64,000 nt of DNA from Dendrolimus kikuchii (GCA_019925095.2 CM034411.1:3511501-3575500); one strand, 5' to 3'. Counted from the stretch's first letter, positions 60,901 through 63,534 are shown. Made by a program: numbers and translations. The notes: generated by a model not told the origin, from the sequence alone.

Positions 60901-60968
60901 TGCTGCAGGAACTCATGCGCGAGTGCGAGCAGCTCGTCCATGGCTTTGTCGTCTTCATCATGTGGGAC
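14792..60968 (-). CDS. Itpr: Itpr, inositol 1,4,5-trisphosphate receptor, 3' half of gene (31 exons, 5' partial)
   Basis: IP3-gated calcium-release channel; it forms tetramers in the endoplasmic reticulum membrane. Thirty-one minus-strand exons with GT-AG borders join in one frame (4,524 nt, 1,507 residues plus stop) that I recognise by colinear similarity to animal IP3 receptors. Order: C-terminal armadillo/RIH regulatory region (w1-w10), variable linkers (w11-w16), RIH-associated block (w17-w19), acidic linker and pre-channel region (w20-w22), membrane segments S1-S5 (w23-w26), pore loop with filter GGGIGD (w27), S6 (w28), C2H2 zinc-finger linker (w29), coiled-coil tail (w30-w31). The IP3-binding N-terminal half is outside the window, beyond 64,000. 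Intron phases are mutually consistent, with no frameshift or internal stop, so the gene looks functional. A ryanodine receptor is unlikely, given the TCFICG zinc-finger linker and short C-terminal tail. Confidence 0.97.
15047..15211 (-). CDS. Itpr: Itpr exon w30, C-terminal coiled coil
   Basis: 165 nt, phase 0 at both ends. [15 protein letters not shown] then a Gly/Glu stretch and a heptad-like helix ending [12 protein letters not shown]-rich. A 21-bp minisatellite starts about 38 nt upstream of its acceptor. Confidence 0.97.
15250..15585 (+). repeat. 21-bp minisatellite, about 16 units, in Itpr intron
   Basis: Unit GATAATGACATTCATGTAACT with variants ending GCT or CAGGTAACT. Because 21 is divisible by three, both strands stay open and look like a coding 7-residue repeat (DNDIHVA/T). 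It lies entirely in the w29-w30 intron and ends about 38 nt from the w30 acceptor, so those ORFs are not genes. Confidence 0.95.
16154..16474 (-). mobile_element. SINE-A copy, nearly full length
   Basis: Tail first from TTTTTTTAATTGCAGGAG to GTTCCTGCACGGAT. Ends about 38 nt from the w29 donor side. Confidence 0.87.
16513..16673 (-). CDS. Itpr: Itpr exon w29, C2H2 zinc-finger linker
   Basis: 161 nt, ends in phase 0. [20 protein letters not shown] supplies the two His pairing with the Cys of w28; then [13 protein letters not shown]. Essentially the family consensus. Confidence 0.99.
16757..17130 (-). mobile_element. RTE-like LINE 3' end with its last ~75 bp triplicated
   Basis: On the minus strand: FHDQI-type C-terminal reverse-transcriptase sequence, then three tandem copies of the terminal unit (CCTGAATGGCGCTCTGTTGT to ACTGGCGTGAAGTTATG) separated by (TATG)n. 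The start is truncated. It lies about 84 bp upstream of the w29 acceptor. Confidence 0.85.
17866..18068. mobile_element. non-autonomous element, copy 1 of a pair
   Basis: About 180 bp (ATTGCAGCGCCACCTACCGG to GGACAAACAACGTGACACG) matches 19306-19487 closely. Both lie in neighbouring Itpr introns. Confidence 0.75.
18135..18650 (+). mobile_element. element ending TTTCGCATTTATAATATTA, copy 1
   Basis: Shares start (TTGTATGTATTTGCCCCCAA), CCGGGATAA blocks, a (CAGA)n tract and the end with 48268-48948. Here the GTGGACCCA minisatellite is only one or two units long. Possibly Helitron-like; class not proven. Confidence 0.7.
18918..19083 (-). CDS. Itpr: Itpr exon w28, membrane segment S6
   Basis: 166 nt, phase 0 in. 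[20 protein letters not shown], then [20 protein letters not shown] (S6 and gate), then the first zinc-finger cysteines TCFIC. Donor GTCAGT. Confidence 0.99.
19306..19487. mobile_element. non-autonomous element, copy 2 of a pair
   Basis: See 17866-18068. Followed at 19488-19686 by another insect-type fragment ending TTTATAATATTAGTATAGAT. Confidence 0.72.
19739..19796. mobile_element. fragment with TTTTTGAAGTCGGTTAAAAA end
   Basis: Same end as 8220-8320. It ends about 57 nt from the w27 donor. Confidence 0.5.
19854..20083 (-). CDS. Itpr: Itpr exon w27, luminal loop, pore helix and selectivity filter
   Basis: 230 nt, ends in phase 0 (donor GTGAGT after Ser-Phe). A divergent luminal loop with an Asp run and two Cys (PSCD, AACARP) is followed by [20 protein letters not shown] and the filter GGGIGDILR. 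The acceptor (ATTGAG) has a weak pyrimidine tract but is the one that keeps the known frame. GC-rich compared with its neighbours. Confidence 0.93.
20703..20854 (+). repeat. short LTR of a copia-type element
   Basis: 152 bp, begins TGTTGAGTAAC and ends TTTAACA, followed at once by TGGTAGCAGAG, a Met-tRNA-type primer-binding site. A partial direct copy is at 21363-21475. Confidence 0.7.
20959..21294 (+). pseudogene. copia-type gag fragment, frameshifted and truncated
   Basis: 111 codons from ATG, starting [10 protein letters not shown] and containing [10 protein letters not shown]; the arrangement is that of copia gag N-terminal regions. A stop after ELERFI is followed in another frame by [19 protein letters not shown], the natural continuation, so a frameshift has killed it. 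The rest of gag and all of pol are missing; a partial LTR follows at 21363. Confidence 0.75.
21363..21475 (+). repeat. partial second LTR
   Basis: Matches the middle of 20703-20854 (CATAAATTAATATTTATTAT, ATTGTCACTCGTATATTATT). Both its ends differ, so it is truncated. Confidence 0.65.
21905..22153 (+). mobile_element. SINE-A copy, 5' truncated
   Basis: ACAACCCACAGCCAGGTGGT to TCATCTGGGCCGTC, then AGCAATAAAAAAAATT as tail. Confidence 0.8.
22352..22575 (-). mobile_element. SINE-A copy, truncated
   Basis: Tail first from TTTTTATTGCAGGAG to CCTACCACCTGG. Ends about 85 nt from the w26 donor. Confidence 0.8.
22660..22837 (-). CDS. Itpr: Itpr exon w26, S4-S5 linker and S5
   Basis: 178 nt, phase 0 in. 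[20 protein letters not shown] is the S4-S5 linker; [20 protein letters not shown] is S5; [14 protein letters not shown] enters the luminal loop. Confidence 0.98.
22996..23276. mobile_element. MITE with inverted ends of about 30-60 bp
   Basis: AATAAAACTACGTTTTAACG at the left returns inverted at the right as CGTTAAAACGTAGTTTTATT, with TATTCCGACGT inside both. A half copy is at 59240-59355. Confidence 0.75.
23772..23936 (-). CDS. Itpr: Itpr exon w25, S3 end and S4
   Basis: 165 nt, phase 0 at both ends. [11 protein letters not shown], then [20 protein letters not shown], which enters S4. Donor GTGAGT. Confidence 0.97.
24830..24902 (+). mobile_element. RTE-like 3' terminal fragment
   Basis: Only the last ~73 bp: CCTAAATGGCACTCTGTTGT to GTGAAGTTATG and (TATG)n. 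Confidence 0.8.
25305..25390. repeat. alternating CG/TG microsatellite near w24 donor
   Basis: About 80 bp of GCGCGCGTGC changing to TGTGTGTG. On the transcribed sense strand it is CA/CG-rich and starts about 45 nt after the w24 donor. Confidence 0.9.
25433..25605 (-). CDS. Itpr: Itpr exon w24, S2 and start of S3
   Basis: 173 nt, ends in phase 0. [20 protein letters not shown] is S2; [19 protein letters not shown] and [12 protein letters not shown] lead into S3. A long CA/CG repeat starts about 45 nt past the donor. Confidence 0.96.
26235..26357 (-). CDS. Itpr: Itpr exon w23, membrane segment S1
   Basis: 123 nt, phase 1 in and out. [20 protein letters not shown] is S1. A solo LTR ends 23 nt upstream of the acceptor (TTCACAG). 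Confidence 0.96.
26381..26865 (+). mobile_element. solo LTR, family L, copy 1
   Basis: 485 bp, TGTTAC...GTAACA, flanked on both sides by ATAC (26377-26380, 26866-26869), a 4-bp target duplication. TATAAAA at 26612-26618 and AATAAA at 26807-26812 set the strand. No internal retroviral-type genes, so it is a recombination product. Its left end is 23 nt from the w23 acceptor. Confidence 0.88.
27208..27379 (-). mobile_element. RTE-like 3' fragment
   Basis: Minus strand reads the conserved [20 protein letters not shown] and RELA* end, then the tail. 5' truncated. Confidence 0.82.
27410..27812. mobile_element. non-autonomous element, copy 1 of a pair
   Basis: Shares GCGCAGATTTTAAGTCTAAG, TAGTTTTTACGTGAA, the CGTGTTCTCC block and TTTAGAATTTTATAATATTA with 43801-44212. 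A fragment is at 52578-52738. Confidence 0.7.
27968..28260 (-). mobile_element. second (CATA)n-tailed LINE family, copy 1
   Basis: TACATACATACATATTATTA then GGGGGTAGGCAGAGACTAT. Colinear with 51577-51855; a short plus-strand end is at 35575-35630. Confidence 0.65.
28410..28581 (-). mobile_element. RTE-like 3' fragment
   Basis: Same end as 27208-27379, reading LAEGGV...[14 protein letters not shown] on the minus strand; 5' truncated. Confidence 0.82.
28622..29395 (+). mobile_element. LINE (jockey/CR1-like) C-terminal remnant with 3' UTR
   Basis: Plus strand reads [20 protein letters not shown], an interruption (nested RTE end), then [11 protein letters not shown] and, after a frameshift, [20 protein letters not shown] and a stop. 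The 3' UTR has CTGGAAGAGATCGCTTTTAG and GGTGAACAATAAAGTG. More 3' UTR copies are at 29765-29905 and 43590-43735. Confidence 0.8.
28713..28848 (-). mobile_element. RTE-like 3' fragment nested in a LINE, with 10-bp target duplication
   Basis: 136 bp. The host LINE sequence CTATATCGTA is duplicated at 28703-28712 and 28849-28858. Removing the insert restores the host reading [10 protein letters not shown]. Confidence 0.9.
29360..29606 (-). mobile_element. SINE-A copy, truncated
   Basis: Tail first from TTTTTTATTGCAGGAGATC to TACCACCTGGC. It directly follows the LINE 3' UTR ending near 29360. Confidence 0.82.
29765..29908 (+). mobile_element. LINE 3' UTR fragment next to w22 donor
   Basis: GGTTGCCTGGAAGAGATCGC and GGTGAGCAATAAAGTG. 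Ends about 6 nt before the w22 exon border. Confidence 0.75.
29915..30107 (-). CDS. Itpr: Itpr exon w22, pre-channel region
   Basis: 193 nt, phase 0 in, one base left over. [28 protein letters not shown] and [10 protein letters not shown] lead into S1. The donor GTATTT lies within about 10 nt of the end of a LINE 3' tail. Confidence 0.97.
30168..30665. mobile_element. non-autonomous DNA element, copy 1
   Basis: AACTTCAACGGACAA at the left; CGAAGTTTCACTT at the right. Colinear with 54883-55313, where the ends GAAGTGAAACTTC and GAAGTTTCACTTC are inverted copies. Internal inverted blocks (ACTTCAAGTTAAAG) also fold back. Confidence 0.7.
30690..30856 (+). mobile_element. LINE C-terminal fragment
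   Basis: Plus-strand frame [20 protein letters not shown], then [16 protein letters not shown] and a stop: the Trp-containing tail typical of non-LTR reverse transcriptases. Subfamily unknown. Confidence 0.5.
31165..31302 (-). CDS. Itpr: Itpr exon w21
   Basis: 138 nt, phase 0 at both ends. [19 protein letters not shown] and [10 protein letters not shown] are diagnostic. The middle (ATPAGTNAT) is divergent. Confidence 0.97.
32197..32295 (-). CDS. Itpr: Itpr exon w20, acidic linker
   Basis: 99 nt, phase 0 at both ends. [10 protein letters not shown] then the acidic [11 protein letters not shown], the same place as the acidic stretch of vertebrate receptors just before VGHNIYIL. Confidence 0.92.
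32845..33359 (+). mobile_element. solo LTR, family L, copy 2
   Basis: 515 bp, TGTTAC...GTAACA, flanked by ATAT (32841-32844 and 33360-33363). TATAAA at 33106-33111, AATAAA at 33303-33308. More diverged than the other two copies, hence older. Confidence 0.86.
33464..33560. mobile_element. short repeat shared with 55676-55740
   Basis: TTCAAAATAAGTTCCACT, then AACACTTTTTGAAGGTCATA in both places. Family unknown. Confidence 0.6.
33621..33850 (-). CDS. Itpr: Itpr exon w19
   Basis: 230 nt, ends in phase 0. Words: [49 protein letters not shown] and AERILYNM. Codons are strongly conserved at the protein level. Confidence 0.98.
34326..34506 (-). CDS. Itpr: Itpr exon w18, RIH-associated block
   Basis: 181 nt, phase 0 in. 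Words: [34 protein letters not shown] and LTEYCQ, nearly identical to the family consensus. Confidence 0.98.
35310..35390 (+). mobile_element. SINE-A 3' end fragment
   Basis: GGTGTTGCAAAGGTAGGCGA to GGTGGGTCGTCGACGTG then A-rich. Confidence 0.55.
35575..35630 (+). mobile_element. second (TATG)n-tailed LINE family, end only
   Basis: CCTACTCCTACGGGAAATAG and ATGATATGTATGTATG. Matches the ends of 27968-28260 and 51577-51855. Confidence 0.6.
35725..35867 (-). CDS. Itpr: Itpr exon w17, start of RIH-associated block
   Basis: 143 nt, ends in phase 0. Words: [20 protein letters not shown]. The preceding part is linker-like ([18 protein letters not shown]). Confidence 0.96.
37072..37690 (+). mobile_element. 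RTE-like 3' end amplified into a 7-unit tandem array
   Basis: A 5'-truncated copy (from GATCGTGTACTAGCAGAAGG) whose terminal unit is then repeated seven times. Units start at 37164, 37241, 37314, 37391, 37464, 37541 and 37614 and alternate 77 and 73 bp. The array ends about 25 nt beyond the w16 donor, inside the intron. Confidence 0.93.
37715..37828 (-). CDS. Itpr: Itpr exon w16, linker
   Basis: 114 nt, phase 1 in and out. Acidic [19 protein letters not shown] corresponds in position and pattern to the vertebrate EEVRDQLLEASAAT region. Donor GTATAT is weak. The RTE tandem array begins about 25 nt downstream of the donor. Confidence 0.82.
38270..38400 (+). repeat. interspersed repeat, inverted copy at 58300-58425
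   Basis: TACATAGAATTCGTATTAGA, GACGATATAATTCTCTTGG and GGCGCGG recur as reverse complement at 58300-58425. Family unknown. Confidence 0.65.
38401..38929. other. Itpr intron DNA, nothing recognised
   Basis: Between the repeat above and w15. Contains GC-richer blocks near 38580-38640 and 38800-38900 that may be old repeats, but I can name no family. Confidence 0.4.
38930..39059 (-). CDS. Itpr: Itpr exon w15
   Basis: 130 nt, phase 0 in, one base left over. [16 protein letters not shown] is conserved; a Thr/Ser/Lys-rich divergent linker follows. A tRNA-derived SINE starts about 20 nt upstream of the acceptor. Confidence 0.95.
39080..39335 (+). mobile_element. tRNA-derived SINE, copy 1
   Basis: RNA polymerase III promoter pattern: A-box-like TGGTTGAACGGGCTAAG and B-box-like GGTTCAATTCC, followed by a tail shared with 54133-54378. 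No cloverleaf or acceptor stem, so not a tRNA gene. Confidence 0.82.
39347..39752 (-). mobile_element. RTE-like LINE C-terminal and 3' end
   Basis: Minus strand reads [50 protein letters not shown] and the tail. A small deletion removes part of the VLAEG region. 5' truncated. Confidence 0.88.
40349..40440 (-). CDS. Itpr: Itpr exon w14
   Basis: 92 nt, ends in phase 0. Contains [20 protein letters not shown], highly conserved, then SQAFLK. Confidence 0.98.
40640..40850. mobile_element. GC-rich retroelement-like fragment
   Basis: Locally GC-rich with a G run of about 11-12 at 40801. Similar in style to the GC-rich end of the window (63840-63990). No protein motif. Confidence 0.35.
40930..41005 (-). 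mobile_element. SINE-A fragment, decayed
   Basis: GCAGACGGTCCACGGTCTAT then GCAACATCGGCGGTGTTACC. Confidence 0.5.
41590..41875 (+). mobile_element. LINE C-terminal remnant running into a SINE-A-like tail
   Basis: Plus strand reads [40 protein letters not shown] and [11 protein letters not shown], the usual end of one class of insect LINE. It is followed directly by CCATCAGGTGGGCGC...TGTCGGC and A-rich tail, as in SINE-A. Confidence 0.75.
41933..42073 (-). CDS. Itpr: Itpr exon w13
   Basis: 141 nt, phase 1 in and out. Words: [24 protein letters not shown] and IFLEAIQLG. The HLDKEGAS motif is typical of IP3 receptors. Confidence 0.97.
42279..42730. mobile_element. pogo/Tigger-like MITE
   Basis: 452 bp, CAGTATAAACTCTATATAAC at one end and, inverted, CAGTGTAAACTCCATGTATC at the other, flanked by TA on both sides. 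Terminal CAGT and TA target site are typical of pogo-like elements. No transposase, so non-autonomous. Confidence 0.85.
43138..43492 (-). mobile_element. RTE-like LINE C-terminal and 3' end, best preserved
   Basis: Minus strand has an uninterrupted frame [70 protein letters not shown], then [13 protein letters not shown] and stop, then (TATG)n. The rest of the element is missing (5' truncation). Confidence 0.92.
43590..43735 (+). mobile_element. LINE 3' UTR fragment
   Basis: GGTTGCCTGGAAGACATCGC, GATAAGGCCGCCC and GGTGAACAAT, as in 29765-29908. Confidence 0.7.
43801..44212. mobile_element. non-autonomous element, copy 2 of a pair
   Basis: See 27410-27812. It ends about 110 nt past the donor of microexon w12. 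Confidence 0.7.
44324..44350 (-). CDS. Itpr: Itpr candidate microexon w12 (27 nt)
   Basis: Exactly 27 nt, with a pyrimidine-rich tract and CTATGCAG before it and CAG/GTGGGT after it. It enters and leaves in phase 1, so using it adds nine residues (ECHQHQPVT) and skipping it still joins w11 to w13 in frame. It lies in the unconserved linker, so similarity cannot confirm it. Probably an optional cassette, if real. Confidence 0.5.
44835..45330. mobile_element. decayed SINE-A pieces
   Basis: Minus-strand piece (44835-44965: AATGTGCTGCCGGTCTCAAT, GTTAGCCATCCA) and plus-strand piece (45230-45330: GACTTTCCATCAGGTGAGCC). Between them nothing recognisable. Confidence 0.5.
45331..46102. other. Itpr intron DNA, nothing recognised
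   Basis: AT-rich, between w11 and w12. A short stretch at 45650-45690 (GCCGTGTGCGAGTCGGACTC) resembles a common moth repeat, but the copy is too short to delimit. Confidence 0.4.
46103..47233. mobile_element. terminal-inverted-repeat element, about 1.1 kb
   Basis: TTGTTTCAGTAAACTGAACA at the left (46111) returns inverted at the right (47190-47225, GTGTTCCGTTTGCTGAAACA). No open frame of transposase size, so non-autonomous. Contains the 62-bp duplication below. Confidence 0.7.
46369..46492 (+). repeat. 62-bp tandem duplication
   Basis: 46369-46430 and 46431-46492 are adjacent copies with one mismatch (GAGATG versus GAGGTG): a recent event. Confidence 0.95.
47476..47581 (-). CDS. Itpr: Itpr exon w11, start of variable linker
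   Basis: 106 nt, phase 0 in, one base left over. [13 protein letters not shown] matches the family's GxxLRxxLLxRYF start. A Pro/Gln-rich linker follows. Donor GTAATT. Confidence 0.9.
48268..48948 (+). mobile_element. element ending TTTCGCATTTATAATATTA, copy 2
   Basis: Same order of blocks as 18135-18650, longer because of the minisatellite at 48441-48602 and a (CAGA)n tract at 48865-48912. A reversed partial copy is at 51143-51545. Confidence 0.72.
48441..48602 (+). repeat. 9-bp minisatellite, about 18 units
   Basis: Unit GTGGGCCCA or GTGGACCCA. It opens both strands as collagen-like (GPT/GST) or DPVGPV repeats, which are artefacts of the repeat. It sits in the w10-w11... w12 intron region inside a mobile element. 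Confidence 0.95.
48990..49474 (-). mobile_element. solo LTR, family L, copy 3
   Basis: 485 bp, exactly the length of copy 1 but reversed, TGTTAC...GTAACA, flanked by TTAT (48986-48989 and 49475-49478). Ends 148 nt from the w10 donor. Confidence 0.88.
49622..49733 (-). CDS. Itpr: Itpr exon w10
   Basis: 112 nt. Words: [28 protein letters not shown] and YGEK. Phase 0 at its end. In vertebrate IP3R1 the S2 splice region follows; here w11 follows directly. Confidence 0.96.
50078..50275 (-). mobile_element. SINE-A copy, truncated
   Basis: Tail first TTTTTTATTTATTGCAA to CCATCCAGACGGGCAAA. Internal deletion of about 40 bp. Confidence 0.78.
50351..50541 (-). CDS. Itpr: Itpr exon w9
   Basis: 191 nt, phase 0 in, two bases left over. 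Words: [33 protein letters not shown] and SGIFISR. Confidence 0.96.
50736..50878 (-). CDS. Itpr: Itpr exon w8
   Basis: 143 nt. Opens AKSRSIAIP across the junction with w7. Lys/Ala-rich helix to EKMASQ. Donor GTAATG. Confidence 0.93.
51143..51545 (-). mobile_element. reversed partial copy of the TTTCGCATTTATAATATTA element
   Basis: Begins AATATTATAAATGCGAAAGT and ends with ACCGAGAGTGGACATAAGAT. An ORF at 51172-51384 inside shows no motif. Confidence 0.6.
51577..51855 (-). mobile_element. second (CATA)n-tailed LINE family, copy 2
   Basis: TACATACATACATATTTTCA, GGGGTAGGCAGAGATTATGG and TTGATTATGGTGAGTACGTC match 27968-28260. Ends about 120 nt from the w7 donor side. Confidence 0.65.
51974..52094 (-). 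CDS. Itpr: Itpr exon w7
   Basis: 121 nt, phase 0 in, one base left over. Begins [11 protein letters not shown], directly continuing the w6 QSTTVQ end; also CIRTLSDV. A strong G-run lies about 100 bp upstream at 52195-52225. Confidence 0.96.
52195..52225 (+). repeat. G-quadruplex-type G runs
   Basis: Five G runs: GGG, GGGG, GGGG, GGG and a run of 12, separated by one or two bases. The G-rich strand is the Itpr template strand. It lies about 100 bp upstream of w7. Confidence 0.85.
52288..52560. mobile_element. foldback element with arms of about 120 bp
   Basis: ACTAAAATGACAGCTGCGAT at the left pairs with ATCGCGGCTGTCGTTTTAGT at the right, and the complementarity continues inward through TTCATAAGTGAGTTGTG to a centre near 52420. 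No coding capacity. Confidence 0.85.
52578..52985. mobile_element. two adjoining non-autonomous fragments
   Basis: 52578-52738 belongs with 27410-27812. 52739-52985 is another moth-type element (GGTGCTCCGCTCCTATTGG, CCTCGATAAATGGGCTATC) ending CTCTTCAGCTTTATATATTA; possibly Helitron-like. Confidence 0.6.
53514..53580 (-). repeat. 9-bp minisatellite, short and degenerate
   Basis: CTGGGTCCA-type units, the reverse complement of the 48441-48602 unit type; next to a LINE fragment. Confidence 0.7.
53600..53985 (-). mobile_element. LINE remnant, minus strand
   Basis: Minus strand carries, in two frames, [19 protein letters not shown] and [39 protein letters not shown], and upstream [21 protein letters not shown] sequence. 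Same family as 3290-3912; frameshifted. Confidence 0.82.
54133..54378 (+). mobile_element. tRNA-derived SINE, copy 2
   Basis: A-box-like TGTGGTTGAGCGGGCTAAG and a perfect B-box GGTTCGATTCC. Tail shared with 39080-39335. Confidence 0.85.
54382..54650 (-). mobile_element. RTE-like 3' fragment
   Basis: Minus strand reads [40 protein letters not shown] and [13 protein letters not shown], then the tail. 5' truncated. It starts 3-4 nt after the tRNA-derived SINE. Confidence 0.88.
54883..55313. mobile_element. non-autonomous DNA element, copy 2
   Basis: Ends GAAGTGAAACTTC and, inverted, GAAGTTTCACTTC. Internal CGATTTTTCGCAGG-type and GAATTCGATCCG blocks match 30168-30665. Ends 33 nt from the w6 donor side. 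Confidence 0.75.
55347..55495 (-). CDS. Itpr: Itpr exon w6
   Basis: 149 nt; takes two bases to finish an Arg codon, then 49 codons. Ser-rich, basic start ([15 protein letters not shown]), then [15 protein letters not shown], a conserved IP3-receptor word. Donor GTAAAT. Confidence 0.95.
55898..56190 (-). mobile_element. SINE-A copy, diverged
   Basis: T-rich tail, CACAAGTTCGGCAGATTAGC, CATCGCCTATAGACATTTGC and TTCTTTCTCCGTTCC. Confidence 0.78.
56373..56523 (-). CDS. Itpr: Itpr exon w5
   Basis: 151 nt, phase 0 in, one base left over. Words: [17 protein letters not shown] and NYMWDLFE. Donor GTATGT. Confidence 0.97.
57205..57534 (-). mobile_element. SINE-A copy, reference example
   Basis: About 330 bp. 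On the minus strand: ATCCGTGCAGGAACGGAG, a GC-rich middle (CTGCGGCCGGGCGGCCTGT, GGATGGCTACCACCCC), GCAGCAGCGCATTTGTA, AAACCGCTTTCCATC-type block, GGGCCGTCTACCTGTCTGC, then CTGCAATAAAAAAATAAAT as A-rich tail. No coding frame is shared among copies. Its end resembles the tail of a LINE at 41590-41875, so it was probably moved by that LINE. At least twelve copies or fragments are in this window. Confidence 0.85.
57697..57847 (-). CDS. Itpr: Itpr exon w4
   Basis: 151 nt; completes the split Arg codon and ends in phase 0. Words: [20 protein letters not shown] and [14 protein letters not shown] fragment begins about 20 nt upstream of its acceptor (TTTTAG). Confidence 0.97.
57868..58012 (+). mobile_element. 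LINE C-terminal fragment next to w4
   Basis: CTCTATCGAGACCTCTCAAC and CGTGACCAAAAGGCTAAC match 53600-53985 inverted; reads [18 protein letters not shown] end. Begins about 20 nt upstream of the w4 acceptor. Confidence 0.78.
58300..58425 (-). repeat. inverted partner of 38270-38400
   Basis: CCAAGAGAATTATATCGTCTC and CTAATACGAATTCTATGTA. Confidence 0.65.
58475..58772 (-). mobile_element. SINE-A copy, diverged
   Basis: TTGTTACCATCGCTTATGGA, ATGTACTGCCGGCCTCGAAG and TTACGAGAGGCCAACTGGCC. Confidence 0.72.
58876..58991 (-). CDS. Itpr: Itpr exon w3
   Basis: 116 nt, enters in phase 0 and leaves after two bases of an Arg codon. Words: [16 protein letters not shown] and FINMMRLY. Donor GTGAGT. Confidence 0.96.
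59381..59584 (-). CDS. Itpr: Itpr exon w2
   Basis: 68 codons, phase 0 at both ends, acceptor TTCCAG, donor GTGGGT. Diagnostic words: [28 protein letters not shown]. Armadillo/RIH region. Confidence 0.96.
59640..59955 (+). mobile_element. non-LTR retroelement C-terminal remnant
   Basis: 59839-59955 reads [38 protein letters not shown] and stop, the usual C-terminal end of a class of insect non-LTR reverse transcriptases. 59645-59660 (RRMDCVKD) is an earlier word of the same region. Confidence 0.72.
60235..60312 (+). mobile_element. reverse-transcriptase fragment
   Basis: Plus strand reads [26 protein letters not shown], a conserved word of RTE-like reverse transcriptases. Confidence 0.6.
60545..60678. 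mobile_element. foldback MITE
   Basis: AAAGCTCC...CAATTTGCAATCCGAC at the left pairs with GTCGGATTGCAAATTGATTC...GGAGCTTT at the right; arms about 39 bp. Confidence 0.78.
60831..60968 (-). CDS. Itpr: Itpr exon w1
   Basis: 46 codons, phase 0 at both ends. Acceptor TATTAG, donor GTAAGG. Carries [21 protein letters not shown], shortened here as the conserved AHEFLQ, NQQNQ and LHKH blocks of the RIH/armadillo region. It is the most 5' exon I could find; the expected upstream LLRNMG segment is not present up to 64,000. Confidence 0.95.
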
Positions 60969-61344
60969 CTAATAGCAAATGTGAAAAGCTAATGGTGCAG
61001 TTGGCGGTTTTAGGCAGGAACCTGAAGAGTGTGATGGTTTGCTGTGCAGTTTTATTTCTCTATAACCCGACTACAGCGAAAAGGTACTATAGTTATCAAA
61101 ATCCCAATTTAGGTTAAAAAACAACTGTTTATAAATTAACCTCCTTATTCATAATAGGTCTATGAGGTTTAACGGCTCGTTAAAAAGAGTTTACGTTGCA
61201 TTTACATTCTGAATGTGATTATGAATAAAACTTTTTTACCGAGCCTGTATACATAAAAATAATAGCCTTTAGGATATAATGATACGTGACAGTGTTTACG
61301 TGGCTCGGGGTGATAGCGAGGTGAGAAAGTAAATTAAAATTCAA

Positions 61345-61550
61345 AAACTTTTATTTCTGGTCTGGACTATGCCGCCATAACAACCTTGAGTTGTGTTCCG
61401 GCATTAGTGGCCAGGTTCCAGTCTCCCTTGAGATAGCGGCAGCAGATTGGTAGCCCCTTTAGTGTTACAAATGTCCATAGGCTACGATAACCGCTTCCCA
61501 TCAGGCCGTCTGCTTGTCTGCTGAACTCATGCAATAAAAAATTGCGACTA
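61345..61550 (+). mobile_element. SINE-A copy, 5' truncated
   Basis: GGACTATGCCGCCATAACAA to GCCGTCTGCTTGTCTGCTG and CATGCAATAAAAAATT. Confidence 0.82.
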
Positions 61551-62049
61551 AGAAAATAGGCTCGCACATAACAACTGTCATTTTGCTGACATGACAAGCT
61601 GTGTCCTACAAGACTATAAACATACCCCTACTTCTTTTCCGTCGTCATCGTCCATTTCTCATTTTTTATTGGGGGAACTCACAGTTACGTTGCGGGTTTG
61701 ACACATCGGTTATCTTGATCGTAATCACGTGGTAATTGTAATATTATGCAAATTAGGTCAAAAAACTACTCAGTGATGCATGCTTCCCGTTCAGTTTCTC
61801 GTGAACCGTGAATTTGAGACAATATTTTAACGATCCTATAAACCTCGTATAACTATTATGAATAAGGGGATCCTTATTCAAGTCACTAAAAAACCTAAAC
61901 AGGAAAAAATAACCCTTCCTTTTGACTTTGCTATAGTCGGGTAAAATTGTAGCCTACGCCACACGGACCATAATAACGAATCGATTGACATCACATTAAT
62001 TAAAATCGGTCCGGTAGTTTAAGTGCAACGGCAGAACATACGTAAATAC

Positions 62050-62150
62050 TACCGGTCTTATTCATAGAGAGTTAAAGTAAGTTTGAACGCTTCTTTAAGA
62101 ACCATAAAGAAGCGTTCAAAGTTACTCCAACTCTCTATGAATAAGATCGA
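62050..62150. mobile_element. palindromic MITE
   Basis: CTTATTCATAGAGAGTTAAA at the left pairs with CTCTCTATGAATAAGAT at the right, and GAACGCTTCTTTA pairs with TAAAGAAGCGTTC across the centre. Nearly the whole 100 bp folds. Confidence 0.85.
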
Positions 62151-62261
62151 AATAAACTGCCAAAAAGTTCCAAGTGAACAATAGTCGCAGGATATAGATT
62201 AGTTTTTACACAATTCGTATAGAGCCATAATTTAAAAATTGCAGAAAAACAGTGCAGTTTA

Positions 62262-62345
62262 AGCCATGGTAGCTCAGTGGTTAAGGCAGTCGCGTCTGTT
62301 TCAAATTGAATGTGAATTCTGGTAAAAAGCATGCATCGTACATGC
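62262..62345 (+). mobile_element. decayed tRNA-derived SINE head
   Basis: A-box TAGCTCAGTGGTTAAGGC; the B-box region (TGTGAATTCTGG) is decayed. Confidence 0.5.
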
Positions 62346-63534
62346 AATTTTTTTGGCTCGCCAAAGAGGTACTTCATAATTAAATTAAGTAAGAATCATT
62401 TTGGAATCTCACAAATATTGTGTACTCCTTTATGAGGTCATAATGCTAACGAGTCAAATGTGGACCAGGTTATTTTGAAATAGTGATAAGAATTATTTCT
62501 ATGACGGACTTTTGAAAGTACGATAGCAAAGTATTTAAAGAAAAGCGCTTTTTTTATGTTTAGTCGCGGTCAGAAATCGAGGGCCAATCTCAGAAAACTA
62601 TAGCATCAAAATAAATAGCACATATTTTTTTTGACCTGTTTTCATTATCGAAGTTTCCAGATTGAGGAATTTTTTGCCCAAAAACTTTTTTAAGGTCAAA
62701 AATCTGGGATGTGAAAATTCGAGTCAAACACTAAAATGTAACTAATATTGACGATGGTCTGGATGACATTTCTCTTCTGGTATCAAATTTCATCAAATGA
62801 ATGAAATTTCTAAAAATCAATCTGAGGAAGGCTCTCCACAATCCAGGTGAAGCAGGGTTTATGACATTTTACACTTTTCTCCAGCCAAGTTTTCAGAATG
62901 TTGTTTAAAAACAAATAGCCCTTCACCCGTCGTTATTAATTACTGATATACTATTCAGTCAAAATTATATAACGTTTACCTCGGTTAGCTACATACACCT
63001 TAAGCGGTCACGCGTTTAAACTACGGTTGTTTGATTTTTCCAGTACCATGTTATATGGTTGGTTCCATGCATTACAACCCGTAAGAGTTAACTTGAGACT
63101 TCGCTCGGATGACATAAGCGCGAGGTACTGACGCGTCGATGACGAGAGCGGTAAGAAGGCAAGGAAGGGGAGCGCGCATTTCGCTCAGGTCTCAAGTTAA
63201 CTCTTGCGGATAACACATGCGTTAGTATGTTAGATTTTGAAAGCCGTCGAGGTAACATTGCAATTATATTCTGCTACAAGTTTGATATGAGTGTACGTCG
63301 CTATTTTATGTATCAAATTCATTATTTGATTAAGCCCAGCCTTATACGTATGAGTTTTGCTCACGTAGTCTCTAAGGCAGTTATAATCGAAAGGTATTTT
63401 TTTATTATACACCATATAGGCCCTTTTTATGGAAAGTAGTTACCGCCGTCTATGGATATTGGCTAAATTAGAAGAGTGACCAATGTAAATTCAAATTAAA
63501 TAATTAAGTACTATGCCAGGAGCTAAACTCGCAA

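Noticed and set aside
61620..61680. Possible extra Itpr exon (acidic MDDDDGKEV reading on the minus strand)
   Set aside because: No similarity to the receptor before w1, no convincing acceptor, and the frame does not join.
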